Position numbers and translations under genes: made by a program | Origin: Streptomyces sp. NBC_01446 | GTDB taxonomy: Bacteria; Actinomycetota; Actinomycetes; Streptomycetales; Streptomycetaceae | NCBI RefSeq assembly: GCF_026340095.1 | Contig: NZ_JAPEPO010000002.1 | Span: forward strand, 372,001-436,000 | DNA length: 64,000 nucleotides | Direction of reading: 5' to 3' | Part shown: piece by piece, positions 35,222 to 44,349 of the stretch | Position numbering within the stretch: position 1 is the stretch's first letter | Layout of the letters: each line of letters starts with the position of its first letter | Notes under the pieces: model-generated | What the model saw: only the letters and a program-made list of their open reading frames with translations | Told to the model about the DNA's origin: nothing | The model's database searches: none

Positions 35222-35787
35222 CGCGATCACGAGCCCCGCGTCGGCATCCGGGACGGGCCGCTCGCTTCGCCGTCCTCATGCGTCGACTCGACGTCCGTAC
35301 TGCCCCCGGATTCCATGGCGAGGCACGGGGCTGAGGCGGGCGGCCGAGTTATGGCTCGGGAGCCAGGTAAAAACCTGCCGGATGCAGAGAAGGCCGCGGT
35401 CCCGGGTCCCACCGGGTCCGCGGCCCGCCCCACGGCCGCTCAGCCACATCCCGGGTCCCCCGGCCGTCTCCGTTCAAACACAAGAGCTCACAACCGAGTT
35501 GAACGTGTGCGGGCGGCTCCGGAGAACGGTGGCGCTGCCGCCGCCTCGGCCTCCTTGAGTCGAAGGGGGTCGAACTCGGGCTCTGGGCACGGAGTTCACC
35601 TCTGCATGCCTGGCGCTCCATCCACTGCCCTGGACGGCACGAAGGCTGCCCAAAACAAAACTTCGGACACTGAGCCCGGAGTGCTCCGTTGCCTCAACAA
35701 GGCAGCCCCGCGTACCCCTTGAGTAGCCCGGCAGCCCGGACACGACGGCCTGGCTGCCGTTCGGCAGCGCCTTCGGGTGGCTGCTCT
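35222..35787. other. Gap without recognised gene
   Basis: GC-rich sequence with several overlapping short open frames on both strands. None has a ribosome site or recognisable domain. Confidence 0.35.
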
Positions 35788-36264
35788 TCAGAAGGCCGCG
35801 CCAGGGTTCTCAGGCCGGATGCGTCCTCGCCAGGCGCCTGTCTCTCCCCCGCGCTGTTCGATGTATTCCTTGAAACGGTGCAGATCGCCCTTGACCCGGC
35901 GGTCGATCACGCCCAGCATGTCCGCGCCCTTCTCGGCCACCCCGGTGGGTTCGACGTCCATCGTGAGCTCCACCCTGGTGTGCGTGTTGTCCAGCCGCTC
36001 GAACCTGACGGATCCCCGCTGCTGGCTCTCGCCGGCGACGACCCGCCAGGTGATCCGGTCGTTCGCCAGCTGGTCGACGATCTCGGTGTCGAACTCCCGC
36101 CGTACCCCGCCGATCTTCGTGGTCCAGTGGTTGTGCCGCTCGTCGAGCTGCCGCACCTCCTCGACGCCCTCCATGAAATTCGGGAACTCCTCGAACTGCG
36201 TCCACTGGTTGTAGGCGGTGTGGACGGGAACCTCGACGTCCACTGCTTCCTTCACCGTGCTCAC
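35788..36264 (-). CDS. SRPBCC (START/polyketide-cyclase fold) protein
   Basis: 158 residues: MSTVKEAVDVEVPVHTAYNQWTQFEEFPNFMEGVEEVRQLD and GGVRREFDTEIVDQLANDRITWRV are the hallmarks of the COQ10/polyketide-cyclase-like SRPBCC family that binds small hydrophobic ligands. In Streptomyces such genes often belong to SigB-type stress regulons. A GGAGGA site precedes the ATG. About 65 bases upstream the minus strand has GGGTACCC, resembling the -10 of SigB-type promoters, though the -35 match is imperfect. Confidence 0.85.
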   Translation of the reverse strand: MSTVKEAVDVEVPVHTAYNQWTQFEEFPNFMEGVEEVRQLDERHNHWTTKIGGVRREFDTEIVDQLANDRITWRVVAGESQQRGSVRFERLDNTHTRVELTMDVEPTGVAEKGADMLGVIDRRVKGDLHRFKEYIEQRGGETGAWRGRIRPENPGAAF

Positions 36265-36327
36265 GGTTTCCTCCTCGCTGGTCGTTTCGCGCGGAGACTG
36301 GCGGCCATCGCCCCTCCGCTCGATGCC

Positions 36328-36335
36328 GGGTACCC
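36328..36335 (-). promoter_or_regulatory. Candidate SigB-type -10 element (GGGTAC)
   Basis: GGGTACCC on the minus strand upstream of the SRPBCC gene fits the GGGTAY -10 consensus of Streptomyces SigB-group promoters. A GNNT-type -35 box is only found at 18-base spacing, slightly too long, so this is tentative. Confidence 0.3.
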
Positions 36336-36594
36336 GCGTACAGACTCATGAAGAGCCGAATTCGGCACTGATCCTCCCGCCGACTCGATCGGCCGGGAGA
36401 GGGAAGGCCGGACGCGGTAGCCGCGCGCGGGCGGTCTGTTGCCGGCATTGCCAGGTGGGGTGGGCGGATGAGTGGGCGAGCGTGCGGTGTGGCGGCGTGC
36501 GTCCTGCTGGCCGGCTGCTGCGGCGGTGGTAGAGCCACGGGACGACGTACGCGACCCAGCGGCCATGTTCGAGCATTCGCTCAGTGCAGGCGCC

Positions 36595-36835
36595 TACGAG
36601 CGTGGTCGCGGAAGAACCGCAAGTACAAGATGGTCCGTTCGCGCTCGGGCAACGCCTGCAGACACGTCTTCACGCTCGCGGTCGACGGCCGTCTCCGGGG
36701 CCACATCGCAACAGCCCAGGGTGTCGCCGAGCGAGTAGTCGTCATTCGCACCTGGCAGTTCCACACCCAGAAACACTGCGGCAAAGGCATCCAGAGCCTC
36801 GAGCCCGTGCGTGCCGATCGGCACAGCCGAGGCAC
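36595..36835 (-). pseudogene. SigB/SigF-type sigma factor fragment (frameshifted)
   Basis: One frame reads LEALDAFAAVFLGVELPGANDDYSLGDTLG, and after a shift the other reads CLQALPERERTILYLRFFRDHA. Together they match sigma region 3.2 to the start of region 4 of the SigB/F family (compare LEHLPERERAILYMRFFED in the intact factor at 55.5 kb). The N-terminus and region 4.2 are missing. Confidence 0.6.
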
Positions 36836-36842
36836 CCAAGCT

Positions 36843-36935
36843 CGTCCCCGAAGAGCAAGTCGTCGTCGATCAGCACCGCCAGGCCCTCGGGAAGCACGGG
36901 CTTCGTCGGCAGCCCCCAGGACTCCCAGCCCCAGC
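36843..36935 (-). pseudogene. Possible tyrosine-integrase N-terminal fragment
   Basis: A start-less frame reads GLPTKPVLPEGLAVLIDDD then LLFGDELG. It resembles the N-terminal PVLPxGxPVLxDxDLxFED stretch of Streptomyces site-specific integrases. It is about 30 codons long and then merges into sigma-factor remains. Tentative. Confidence 0.3.
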
Positions 36936-36956
36936 CCTCACTGGAGCAGAACGCAC

Positions 36957-37339
36957 ATGGCGGGCACAGCCTTCGCCCTCGGCCTCGCCCTCGCCCTCGC
37001 CCTCGCCTACGGTCCGCCCACCCTCGCGGCGACCAACAGCGAGGTCAAGGGGGCTGGGCCTGGCGGGCGGGCTGCTGTGCAGCTTCACCCCAGTTCGGCT
37101 CGGCAGTCGGGATCTTGACGGTGACCGCGGTGTACGGGATCGCTGCGGCCGGCGCCGATGGCTCACGGGTCGTGGTGTTGGCCCTCTACCGCACCGCTCT
37201 CGTCGTCCCGGTGGTCATGGTGCTGCTGGGGGCGGTGGTCTCCGCTTTCGGCCTGCGCGGCGCCGGGCCCGCCGGTGGGCGACGGAAGGGCGCGGCGCCT
37301 ACGGCCCGCGACGAGGTCAGCGACGGCGCTCCGTCGTGA
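36957..37339 (+). pseudogene. Small membrane protein, decayed
   Basis: Hydrophobic segments occur in successive frames: MAGTAFALGLALALALAYGPP (after a CTCGCC hexamer repeat), GLGLAGGLLCSFTPVRLGS, then GILTVTAVYGIAAAGADGSR and VVVLALYRTALVVPVVMVLLGAVVSAFGL. Together they look like a four-helix protein broken by two frameshifts. I do not recognise the family. Confidence 0.35.
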
Positions 37340-37369
37340 GGTCGACGGGCCTTCTGCGACCCACATTCG

Positions 37370-37564
37370 CCATGGCAGCGCGGGACCAACGAAAACACCA
37401 ACGGCCTGCTGCGGCAGTACTTTCCCAAGGGTACCGACCTCGCCGTACACGACCTCCGCAACCTGAGGGACGTCACCCGTCAACTCAACGACAGACCCCG
37501 AATGGCCCTCGGCGACCGCACCCCGAAAGAGGCCATGCAAGAATGGGGCATAGCCTTTCATTAA
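37370..37564 (+). pseudogene. IS30-family transposase, C-terminal fragment
   Basis: A start-less frame reads PWQRGTNENTNGLLRQYFPKGTDL, then DLRNLRDVTRQLNDRPRMALGDRTPKEAM, ending at TAA 37562. This is the end of the IS30 DDE domain (NENxNGLLRQYFPKGTD is diagnostic). The rest of the transposase is absent. Confidence 0.8.
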
Positions 37565-37566
37565 GG

Positions 37567-38145
37567 CTAATTCGCAACCATCACTCGAAACCGCCCGCGG
37601 TCGAGAGGCCGGTTGGACCACTCGGCCATGCCGTCCATCACCTTGTCCGTGATCGTACTGATGGTCGTCTTGGACACGTTGGTGCCGTAGACCTCGGCCA
37701 GGTGCGAGGAGATCTCGCCGTGGGTGAGGCCCTTCGCGGACAGCGAGAGGACCATCTCGTCGACGCCGGTCAGCCGGCGCTGCCGCTTCTTGACGATGGC
37801 CGGCTCGAAGGAGCCCTCGCGGTCGCGGGGCACGTCGATCTCGACCGGGCCGATGTCGGTCAGCACCGTCTTGGACCGGGTTCCGTTGCGGGAGTTGCCG
37901 CCGTCCTTGCCCGCCGGATCGTGCTTGCCATAGCCGAGGTGGTCGGTGATCTCGCCCTCCAGGGCGGACTCCAGAACCGTCTTGGTCAGCTGCTGCAGCA
38001 GCCCTCCCTCGCCGGTCAGCTGCAGCCCCTTACTCCGGGCCTGCTCGACGAGCTGGTCAATGAGCTTCTGCTCAACCGCCGCGGTCTCCAACGACGGTTC
38101 CGCCTGGTCATCGGCGGCCACGGACTCGGTCACGGTGTCAGTCAC
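37567..38145 (-). pseudogene. IS256-family transposase, N-terminal fragment
   Basis: 192 codons, starting MTDTVTESVAADDQAEP and containing EQARSKGLQLTGEGGLLQQLT, LESALEGEITDHLGYGKHDP, GNSRNGTRSKTVLTDIGPVEIDVPRDR and GLTHGEISSHLAEVYG. This is the first half of a Mutator/IS256 transposase (normally about 410 residues). It ends just after MAEWSNRPLD, where the catalytic domain should begin, and abuts the IS30 fragment at about 37565-37600. Confidence 0.85.
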
Positions 38146-38360
38146 TTGATGTCTCTTCCATGATCATCAATTACACCGGTGAGCGTACAGACCCGCCAAG
38201 CAGGCCCACCGCGTGTCTAGTTGTCATCCCGGAAGGAGCAGGCGGATTCAAAGTCCCAGCTTGAGTGGACCTTTGAGGTCTGGGACAACCCTGACCCTCT
38301 GGTGACTCATCTCTCTGATGACCAAACGCCCCACCTTCTGTTCATCGGCCTTCGATCCAT

Positions 38361-38455
38361 CCCTTCTCTTGCGGGTATCCCCGGCTTCGGCCGGGGCGGG
38401 AAACGCATCTCGGGGGCTGCTCTGACCGGTCATGTGTGCACGGGTGTTCCGTCTG
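38361..38455 (+). repeat. Orphan TnpB-element left end (inverted copy at 60012-60107)
   Basis: 95 bp starting CCCTTCTCTTGCGGG, with a CCCCGGC-TT-CGGCCGGGG hairpin and CGGTCATG, ending CCGTCTG. It is almost identical in reverse orientation to 60012-60107. Both copies are preceded (reading outward) by the same pentamer TCCAT, which fits HUH-transposase target choice. No transposase gene accompanies this copy; it lies 12 bp past the SDR stop. Confidence 0.7.
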
Positions 38456-38467
38456 TCTTCTTGCGTG

Positions 38468-39301
38468 TCAGTTGTCGAAGTCGGTGGAGCGGGCGAGCTT
38501 TTCCCAGGAGCGGAGTTCGGTGCTGCTGCGGTCGAGGTGGTCGGAGATCGCGTCGGCGGCGTCGTTACCGAGCGGCAGACGCAGTGGCGGCTCATCGGCG
38601 TCAAGAGCGGCGAGGATGGCGGCCGCGGCCTTGGCCGGGTCGCCGGGTTCCTGGCCGCTTCCTCCCGGCAGCCCGGAAACGACGGGCCCCACGGTGCCCT
38701 GGTAGGCGTCCAGGGTCGCGGACTGCTGCAGTTCTGCGGCGCCCGCGAAGCCGGTACGAAACGCACCGGGCTCGACGATCAGCACCCGAATGCCGTGCGG
38801 GGCGACCTCAGCGGCCAAGGCCTCGGAGAGCCCTTCCAGGGCGAACTTGGTGGCGCAGTAGGCGCCGACTCCGGCGAAGGCGAACCGCCCGCCCATGCTG
38901 GTCAGCTGCACGATGGCGCCCGAGCCTCGGCGGCGCATGTGCGGCAGCACGGCCCGGGTCAGCGCGGCCGGGCCGAAGAAGTGCAGGTCCATCAGGTCCC
39001 GCAGTTGCGCGTCAGTGGTCTCCTCGACCGCCCCCACCATGCCCCGTCCGGCGTTGTTGACCAGGACGTCGATCCGGCCGTGCCGGACTGCCACGCCGTC
39101 GACCGCGGCTTGGACGCCCGCGATGTCGGTGACGTCCAGCGGTAGCGCCTCGACCTGGTCCGGGTGCGCGGCGACCAGGTCGTCGAGCAGCGCAGTGCGG
39201 CGGGCGGCGGCGACCACGATGTCGCCCGCAGCCACCGCCGCTTCGGTGATCGCCCGGCCGAAACCGCTGCTCGCCCCGGTGACCAGCCATACCTTGTTCA
39301 T
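38468..39301 (-). CDS. SDR-family oxidoreductase
   Basis: 277 residues, classical SDR: TGASSGFG cofactor motif (residues 8-15), NNAGRG, catalytic Ser in TSMGGR and YCATK. The overall pattern (HFFGPAALTRAVLPHMRRRGSGAIV, GFAGAAE region) matches the common single-gene oxidoreductases used on small ketones or aldehydes. It diverges from a LysR-type regulator with 103 bases between them, the usual arrangement for LysR control. The substrate is unknown. Confidence 0.88.
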   Translation of the reverse strand: MNKVWLVTGASSGFGRAITEAAVAAGDIVVAAARRTALLDDLVAAHPDQVEALPLDVTDIAGVQAAVDGVAVRHGRIDVLVNNAGRGMVGAVEETTDAQLRDLMDLHFFGPAALTRAVLPHMRRRGSGAIVQLTSMGGRFAFAGVGAYCATKFALEGLSEALAAEVAPHGIRVLIVEPGAFRTGFAGAAELQQSATLDAYQGTVGPVVSGLPGGSGQEPGDPAKAAAAILAALDADEPPLRLPLGNDAADAISDHLDRSSTELRSWEKLARSTDFDN

Positions 39302-39404
39302 CTTCTTCTCCTTGTGCCGGGTGACCCGCTGTTCTCGGCGGTCCGTGTGTGAACTACCTTGCGGGGGACACCGGTTGCCCGTCCAAGATCCGCTGTGATA
39401 GCCG

Positions 39405-40310
39405 ATGGTTATGGACGTTCACGGACGGGACCTGAGGTACTTCGCCGCAGTGGCCGAGGAGCTGCACTTCACGCGCGCAGCCGAGCGGCTGTACGTCTCA
39501 CAGCCCGCGCTGAGCAAGCAGATCAGAATGCTGGAGAAACAGATGGGGGCCGCCTTGTTCGAGCGCGACCGGCGCCAAGTGCGCCTGAGCGCGGTCGGCG
39601 CAGCGCTCCTGCCCCATGCACAGCGCATTCTCGCCGAGTGGGACGCCGCCCAGGAGGCAGTCGCCCGGGCCGTGGCCGACCAGTCGGCCGTCCTCGTCGT
39701 GGGGATGAGCACCAGCCCTGGACGCGGGGGTGTACTGCCGGCGATCCGCTCCCGCTTCACCGCCGCGCGCCCCGACGCCCGCCTCAGACTTCACCAGGTC
39801 CCCTGGCACGACCCGACCGCCGGGCTCGCGGACGGCACGTGCGACGCGGCGTTCGTCTGGCTTCCGCTGCCCGATCCGGACCGCTACCGGTGGATGGTGG
39901 TCGCCGAGGAACCTCGCCTTGTCGCCATGGCCGAAACTCACCCGCTCGCCGACCGGGAGATCATCGACTTCACCGACCTGCTGGACGAGCCGTTCCTCGC
40001 CCTGCCCGACAGCGCCGGGCCGCTGCGGGAGTACTGGCTTGCCACCGACGCCCGCGGCGGGAAGTCGGCACTCATCGGCGCGGAGGTGGCAAGCACCGAG
40101 GAGACGTACGAGGCGCTCGTCGCGGGTCTCGGCGTGGTCCTGCTGGCAGCCGGGAACGCCCCGCTGATCACCCTCGGCGGAGTCGTCACCCGTGCGGTGA
40201 GGGGCATCTCGCCCAGCCTCTTCGCTATGGCCTGGCGCGCCGACGACCACCGCCCGCTGGTTCACGAGTACGCGCGCGCGTGTGAACGGGCGACCAAGCC
40301 TTCCCTCTGA
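39405..40310 (+). CDS. LysR-family transcriptional regulator
   Basis: 301 residues. The N-terminal winged HTH (DLRYFAAVAEELHFTRAAERLYVSQPALSKQIRMLE, residues about 8-43) is followed by a LysR substrate-binding domain. It is divergent to the SDR gene and probably controls it. The first codons MVMDVHG offer two starts, GTG-like leader aside; the ATG giving MDVHGRDLRYF two codons in is equally good. Confidence 0.9.
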   Translation: MVMDVHGRDLRYFAAVAEELHFTRAAERLYVSQPALSKQIRMLEKQMGAALFERDRRQVRLSAVGAALLPHAQRILAEWDAAQEAVARAVADQSAVLVVGMSTSPGRGGVLPAIRSRFTAARPDARLRLHQVPWHDPTAGLADGTCDAAFVWLPLPDPDRYRWMVVAEEPRLVAMAETHPLADREIIDFTDLLDEPFLALPDSAGPLREYWLATDARGGKSALIGAEVASTEETYEALVAGLGVVLLAAGNAPLITLGGVVTRAVRGISPSLFAMAWRADDHRPLVHEYARACERATKPSL

Positions 40311-40419
40311 GGCGACGCGCAGTCGCCACAGACTCGGATGCCGACGGCGATCAGGCTGAACGTGTGCCGCCTTCGTCTGCTCGCTGACTGGCTGACCTGC
40401 GGCGAAACGGTTCACCGGG

Positions 40420-41880
40420 TTCCTCCGAGGATGCCCCGGCCTTCAGGCCGGGGGGGAATCGGACTCCTGCGGGGCAGGACAGGAAGTAGGGGTTTCGCCC
40501 TCAGGGTGAAAGGCCGTCCACCGCGTGTCGGGGTGAGTGAGCCGACGGCGGTCAAGAACTCTCGACTGTCAGTCCTCCCGGGTAGGTTCGGGTGTATGGC
40601 GACAGGAGCGATCACGGAGGGGGCCGGGCATGCCCGGTACACCTTCCGTGTGCGCCTGTCGGCCACGGCCCGGCGCGCGCTCGACGCCGAGTGGGATCGC
40701 TGCCGGTGGCTGTGGAACGAGTGCGTGGCCAAGTCCAGGCAGGTCCACGCGCAGAGCAGAGCGGGCGGCGAGAAGCTGACGTGCGGTCCGGCCCAGCTCG
40801 ACAAGCTGCTGACCGAGGCCCGCAAAGTGACGCCGTGGCTGGCTCGAGGCGCGTGCGTGCCACAGCAGCAGGTGATCCGCGACTTCACCAAATCGAGGGC
40901 GAAGGCGCTGAAGGACATCAAGGACCGGCTTGCGCAGCACCGCCGGGCGGGGATGCCCCACTTCAAGCGCAAGCGGGACGCCAAGCCGAGCATGAACTAC
41001 ACGAAGCGCGGTTTCCGCCTCAAGGACGGTCGCCTGCACCTCGCGGGCGGGAACGTGCTGAGCGTGGTGTGGTCGCGGGACCTTCCGGCCGACCCGTCGA
41101 GCGTGCGCGTGTACCAGGACACGCTTGGGCATTGGTACGTGTCCTTCGTCGCCCCCGCGCAGAGCGAACCGCTGCCCGCCACCGGGCGGGTTCTCGGGGT
41201 GGACTGGGGTGTGAAGGAGACGGCCACCACCACGGATGACGCCTACGACCTCCCGCATGCCGGGCACGGCAAGCGGGCCGCGCAGCGGCTCGCGAAGTAC
41301 CAGCGGATGATGGCCCGGCGCCGGCGCCCGAAAGGGCAGCCCGCATCCAAGGGTTACCGGAAGGCGCGGGCACAGGCGGCGAAGCTGCACAAGAAGATCG
41401 CGAGGCAGCGTGAGGACACCGGCCGCAAGTGGGCCACGTCCGTGATGCGTGGCCATGACGGGGTTGCGGTGGAGGACTTCCGGCCGAAGTTCCTCGCGAA
41501 GACCACGATGGCCCGCACAGCGGCCGACGCCGCCATCGCCGCGACGAAGCGCGCCCTGGTCGAGATGGGCCGCAAACACGCACGGGACGTCCGTCTCGTC
41601 CACCCGGCGCACACCACGATGGAATGTGCGCAGTGCGCAGCGAGAACCAAGCACGCACTCCCTCTCTCGATGAGAACGTATGCCTGCACCGTGTGCGGAG
41701 CCGTGTCCCCCCGGGACAAGAACTCCGCCCGCGTGATGCTGGTCCGGGCAGGTTGGAACCCGGACGGTGCCGAGGGCGCAAGACCACCTGAGCCGCCGGC
41801 TCGGGTGGCGGCCTGAGCCGTAAATCCCCGCACAGCCCTGGAGGGTAGAGGATCTCCTCCCTTCAGGGAGGGGAGCCTTC
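40420..41880 (+). mobile_element. TnpB-only element (IS1341 type), ends approximate
   Basis: An intact tnpB is flanked by subterminal hairpins: CCCCGGCC-TTCA-GGCCGGGG near 40434-40454 on the left and CTCCTCCC-TTCA-GGGAGGGGAG near 41854-41876 on the right. No tnpA. No target duplication expected. Confidence 0.65.
40596..41816 (+). CDS. tnpB: TnpB, RNA-guided endonuclease (stand-alone)
   Basis: 406 residues from the ATG at 40596. RuvC residues lie in GVDWGVKE (near 203), AVEDFRPK (near 293) and SPRDKNSARVML (near 373); the last motif is DKNSA instead of the common DxNAA. Zinc ribbon cysteines are in MECAQCAARTKH and YACTVCGA. The frame appears intact. The 3' end and right hairpin would form the omega-RNA, with its guide lying just right of about 41880. 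Confidence 0.9.
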   Translation: MATGAITEGAGHARYTFRVRLSATARRALDAEWDRCRWLWNECVAKSRQVHAQSRAGGEKLTCGPAQLDKLLTEARKVTPWLARGACVPQQQVIRDFTKSRAKALKDIKDRLAQHRRAGMPHFKRKRDAKPSMNYTKRGFRLKDGRLHLAGGNVLSVVWSRDLPADPSSVRVYQDTLGHWYVSFVAPAQSEPLPATGRVLGVDWGVKETATTTDDAYDLPHAGHGKRAAQRLAKYQRMMARRRRPKGQPASKGYRKARAQAAKLHKKIARQREDTGRKWATSVMRGHDGVAVEDFRPKFLAKTTMARTAADAAIAATKRALVEMGRKHARDVRLVHPAHTTMECAQCAARTKHALPLSMRTYACTVCGAVSPRDKNSARVMLVRAGWNPDGAEGARPPEPPARVAA

Positions 41881-42220
41881 AATGTTGTCGTGTCGTCGGC
41901 CCGAGCCCGGATGGCCCAGGGCCGATCGCTTTCGTCGATCAGCCAGCCACACCGAGCACCAGAGCGCCCCGCTGATGCGGGAGAAGACGGCTGCCCTGCG
42001 CCCGACTGGACGTGAGCGGAGGGTGTCGGGCCGCCCCGGCAGGGGCTTGGCCGCCCCCGTCCCGGCTTGCGACGACTCTTTTACAGCCACACCCTGTCCA
42101 TGACGCCCTTGTGTTCGCTCCGCTCCGGCCCAGTCAAATGATTCCCACGGCGTTGTTCGAAGCTGCCCTTTGGGGAGCACGTGGCTGCGCGACTCGACGA
42201 CGGGAGGCGGTGACACACAG
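41881..42220. other. Gap between TnpB element and AI-2E-type gene
   Basis: No gene supported. Contains the right flank of the TnpB element and the promoter side of the membrane protein. Confidence 0.35.
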
Positions 42221-43471
42221 GTGGACGACGGTTCGCAGCGGCAGCGGCCGGGCGAGCCCGGCTCGCGTCCCCGCTCCGATCAGGGTGGGCGACGGCGGCG
42301 GTCTGTCGTGCCGGCGAGCCGACCCGCCCGGGGGGTGGGGGCGAAGGCACGGGCACGTACGGCTGGGACGGCGGTGCGGCGCGCCGGGGACCACGACGGC
42401 GCGGCTGTGAACCGCGGGCTGCGCGTGGCGGCGGCGTACGCATGGCGGCTGCTGCTGCTCGGGGTGGCCGTGTACGCGGTTTTCACGATCCTGGGTCGAT
42501 TGCAGCTGGTCGGTGTGGCGCTGTTCCTTGCGCTGGTCGTGACCTCGGTGCTGCGTCCGCTGGCTGATCTGCTGGCGCGGCGTCTGCCGAGGGCCGCGGC
42601 AGTCGCGTTGAGCGTGGTGGGCAGCCTGATCGTCGTGCTGGGGCTGCTGGTGCTGGTCGGCGGCCTGATCGCGGGGGAATCGACACGGCTGGGGCAGGAA
42701 TTCTCCGGGGGCATCGGGCGGATCCAACGGTGGCTCGAGGGCTCCCCCTTCCACGTGAGCCACTCGGTGCTCTCGGATCTGCAGGGCAAGGTGTCCACGT
42801 TCGTCTCGCAGCACCGTTCGGAACTCATCAGCAGCGTGCTCAGCGGCGCCGGGCGGCTGGTGGAAGTCCTCACCGCAGCGGCGCTCGCCCTGTTCTGTTC
42901 CTTCTTCTTCATGCATTCCGGGGACAAGTACTGGTCCTGGTTCCAGGATCTGATGCCAGAGGGCGCTCGGGACACCTGGGGCCGCGCGGGACGAGCCGCG
43001 TGGCGCACCTTCGCCGGGTACACGCGGGGCATCATCATCGTGGCGGCATCCAACGCCGTATTGGTCGGGATCGCCCTGTTCGCGCTGCGCGTGCCGCTGG
43101 CCCTGCCGCTGATGCTGCTGGAGTTCTTCGCCGCCTTCGTCCCTCTGATTGGCTCACCCATCGCACTGGCGGTGGCCACGGTCGTCGCGCTGGCCGCGCG
43201 GGGCCCGGTCATCGCGATCGTGGTGCTCGCCCTGATCGTGATCGTCGGCCAGATCGAAGGCCACGTATTGCATCCACTGGTACTGGGATGGGCGGTGCGG
43301 CTGCACCCCGTGGTGGTGGCTCTCTCCGTCATCACCGGCACCATCCTGGCTGGAGTTGTCGGCGCGGTCGTGTCCGTTCCCATGGTGTCGGTCGCCTGGT
43401 CCGTGCTCAGCGAGCTCCGCGTCCCGCGTGCCCGGCCCGAGCCGGACCACCCCGGACGCTCGCCGGACTGA
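42221..43471 (+). CDS. AI-2E family transporter-like membrane protein
   Basis: 416 residues from a GTG at 42221, with GGGAGGCGG 10 bases upstream. A hydrophilic Arg/Gly-rich N-terminus of about 65 residues precedes 7-8 transmembrane helices in the AI-2E (PerM/YdiK) layout. Conserved blocks are RVAAAYAWRLLLLGV, FCSFFFMHSGDKYWSWF, AGYTRGIIIVAASNAVLVGIAL, FVPLIGSPIA and GQIEGHVLHPLVLGWAVRLHPVVVALSV. Members export small molecules or act as Na+/H+ antiporters; quorum-signal transport is not implied in Streptomyces. Confidence 0.87.
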   Translation: MDDGSQRQRPGEPGSRPRSDQGGRRRRSVVPASRPARGVGAKARARTAGTAVRRAGDHDGAAVNRGLRVAAAYAWRLLLLGVAVYAVFTILGRLQLVGVALFLALVVTSVLRPLADLLARRLPRAAAVALSVVGSLIVVLGLLVLVGGLIAGESTRLGQEFSGGIGRIQRWLEGSPFHVSHSVLSDLQGKVSTFVSQHRSELISSVLSGAGRLVEVLTAAALALFCSFFFMHSGDKYWSWFQDLMPEGARDTWGRAGRAAWRTFAGYTRGIIIVAASNAVLVGIALFALRVPLALPLMLLEFFAAFVPLIGSPIALAVATVVALAARGPVIAIVVLALIVIVGQIEGHVLHPLVLGWAVRLHPVVVALSVITGTILAGVVGAVVSVPMVSVAWSVLSELRVPRARPEPDHPGRSPD

Positions 43472-43772
43472 CACGCTGAGGACCCAGGGTTTGCCGGGCG
43501 CCAACTGCACGTCGACCCCCGTCCCACCCGCGGACGAGATCAAGCCGGCAAGGCCACCGGGCGGCGGGCCGCGGTACCGACTCGTTTCCGCACCCCGGCC
43601 GCCCCCGCTGCACGAGTCGAAGCCAGCCAGCGGGGTCGGCTGTGACCGATCAGAGAGCGCACCAACCCAGCGCTTCCGCACCGCGGCTTCGGAGTTCTAT
43701 CCGACGTGGTCTCCCCCAGCGACCTTCGGCGTCATTTCCCGTTCCTTCCGATCGGCGCTCAGGTGCGCCGGA
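43472..43772. other. Gap without recognised gene
   Basis: About 300 bases after the AI-2E-type gene with only short overlapping frames; nothing recognisable. Confidence 0.35.
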
Positions 43773-44049
43773 TCAGCCCTCACGGATCGTACGCAGACGC
43801 GCCCGCCGTCGACCTTCACGACTTCCAGCGGAGCTCGTCGACGGCCGCCGGTCCGCGCGTCGCCTTGCCGTCCTCGAGCCGGAAGACGCTGGCCAGGGGC
43901 AGCGGATGCAGCCGTCGGCCAGGACCTTGCCTTCGTCGAGCGGGATTCCGGCGTGCGTGCAGGTGGCCGAAAGCGCGTACAGCGACCCGTTGTGCCAGGC
44001 CAGTCCCACTCGGACTCCGTCCGCCGTGCCCCGGAAGGGTTCGCCTCAC
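43773..44049 (-). pseudogene. Rieske [2Fe-2S] domain fragment with deletion at the cluster site
   Basis: One frame reads GLAWHNGSLYALSATCTHAGIPLDEGKVLADGCIRCPW, the first Rieske half with CxH. The second half (ASVFRLEDGKATRGPAAVDELRWKS) continues in another frame. The second cluster histidine expected in CPWHAS is lost through a deletion of about four bases near 43890. No catalytic domain is present, so it was either a small Rieske ferredoxin-like protein or a domain of a larger one. Confidence 0.65.
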
Positions 44050-44080
44050 TCAGGGCGGACGCCCGCAGGTGTCGAAAGCG

Positions 44081-44113
44081 CCCCTAGTCCAACCCCTAGT
44101 CCACCCCTAGTCC
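44081..44113. repeat. Three tandem copies of CCCCTAGTCC(A/AA)
   Basis: Direct repeats of 10-12 bp at 44081, 44093 and 44104. Read on the minus strand each copy carries TAG, so the stop codon of the small gene at 44107-44349 is present in triplicate. Confidence 0.8.
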
Positions 44114-44349
44114 TGCTTGGCGTTCCTCTCTTGCTCGATGAGCTGGTCGGCCTTCTGCTGCGAACTCGGCTGGTCCGCCAGGCCGCCCATGACGTCGGCC
44201 ACGTCTACGCCTGTGCTGTCGAAATACCGCTCGGCGATCTCCTTCTGCTTCGACAGAGCCTGGTCCTTCAGCCATCGCTGGTTGTCCGCGCTGATCAGGT
44301 GCATCAGGGCACTGACGGGGTCCGTGCCGTGACCGAGGAGTTCGGTCAT
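44107..44349 (-). CDS. Small conserved hydrophilic protein, unknown function
   Basis: 80 residues, MTELLGHGTDPVSALMHLISADNQRW, then KQKEIAERYFDST and a glutamine-rich acidic C-terminus. An AGGAGATCACC site precedes the ATG closely, supporting expression. It is predicted helical and soluble. I do not recognise the family with certainty. Its context among stress-type genes is suggestive only. Confidence 0.65.
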   Translation of the reverse strand: MTELLGHGTDPVSALMHLISADNQRWLKDQALSKQKEIAERYFDSTGVDVADVMGGLADQPSSQQKADQLIEQERNAKQD

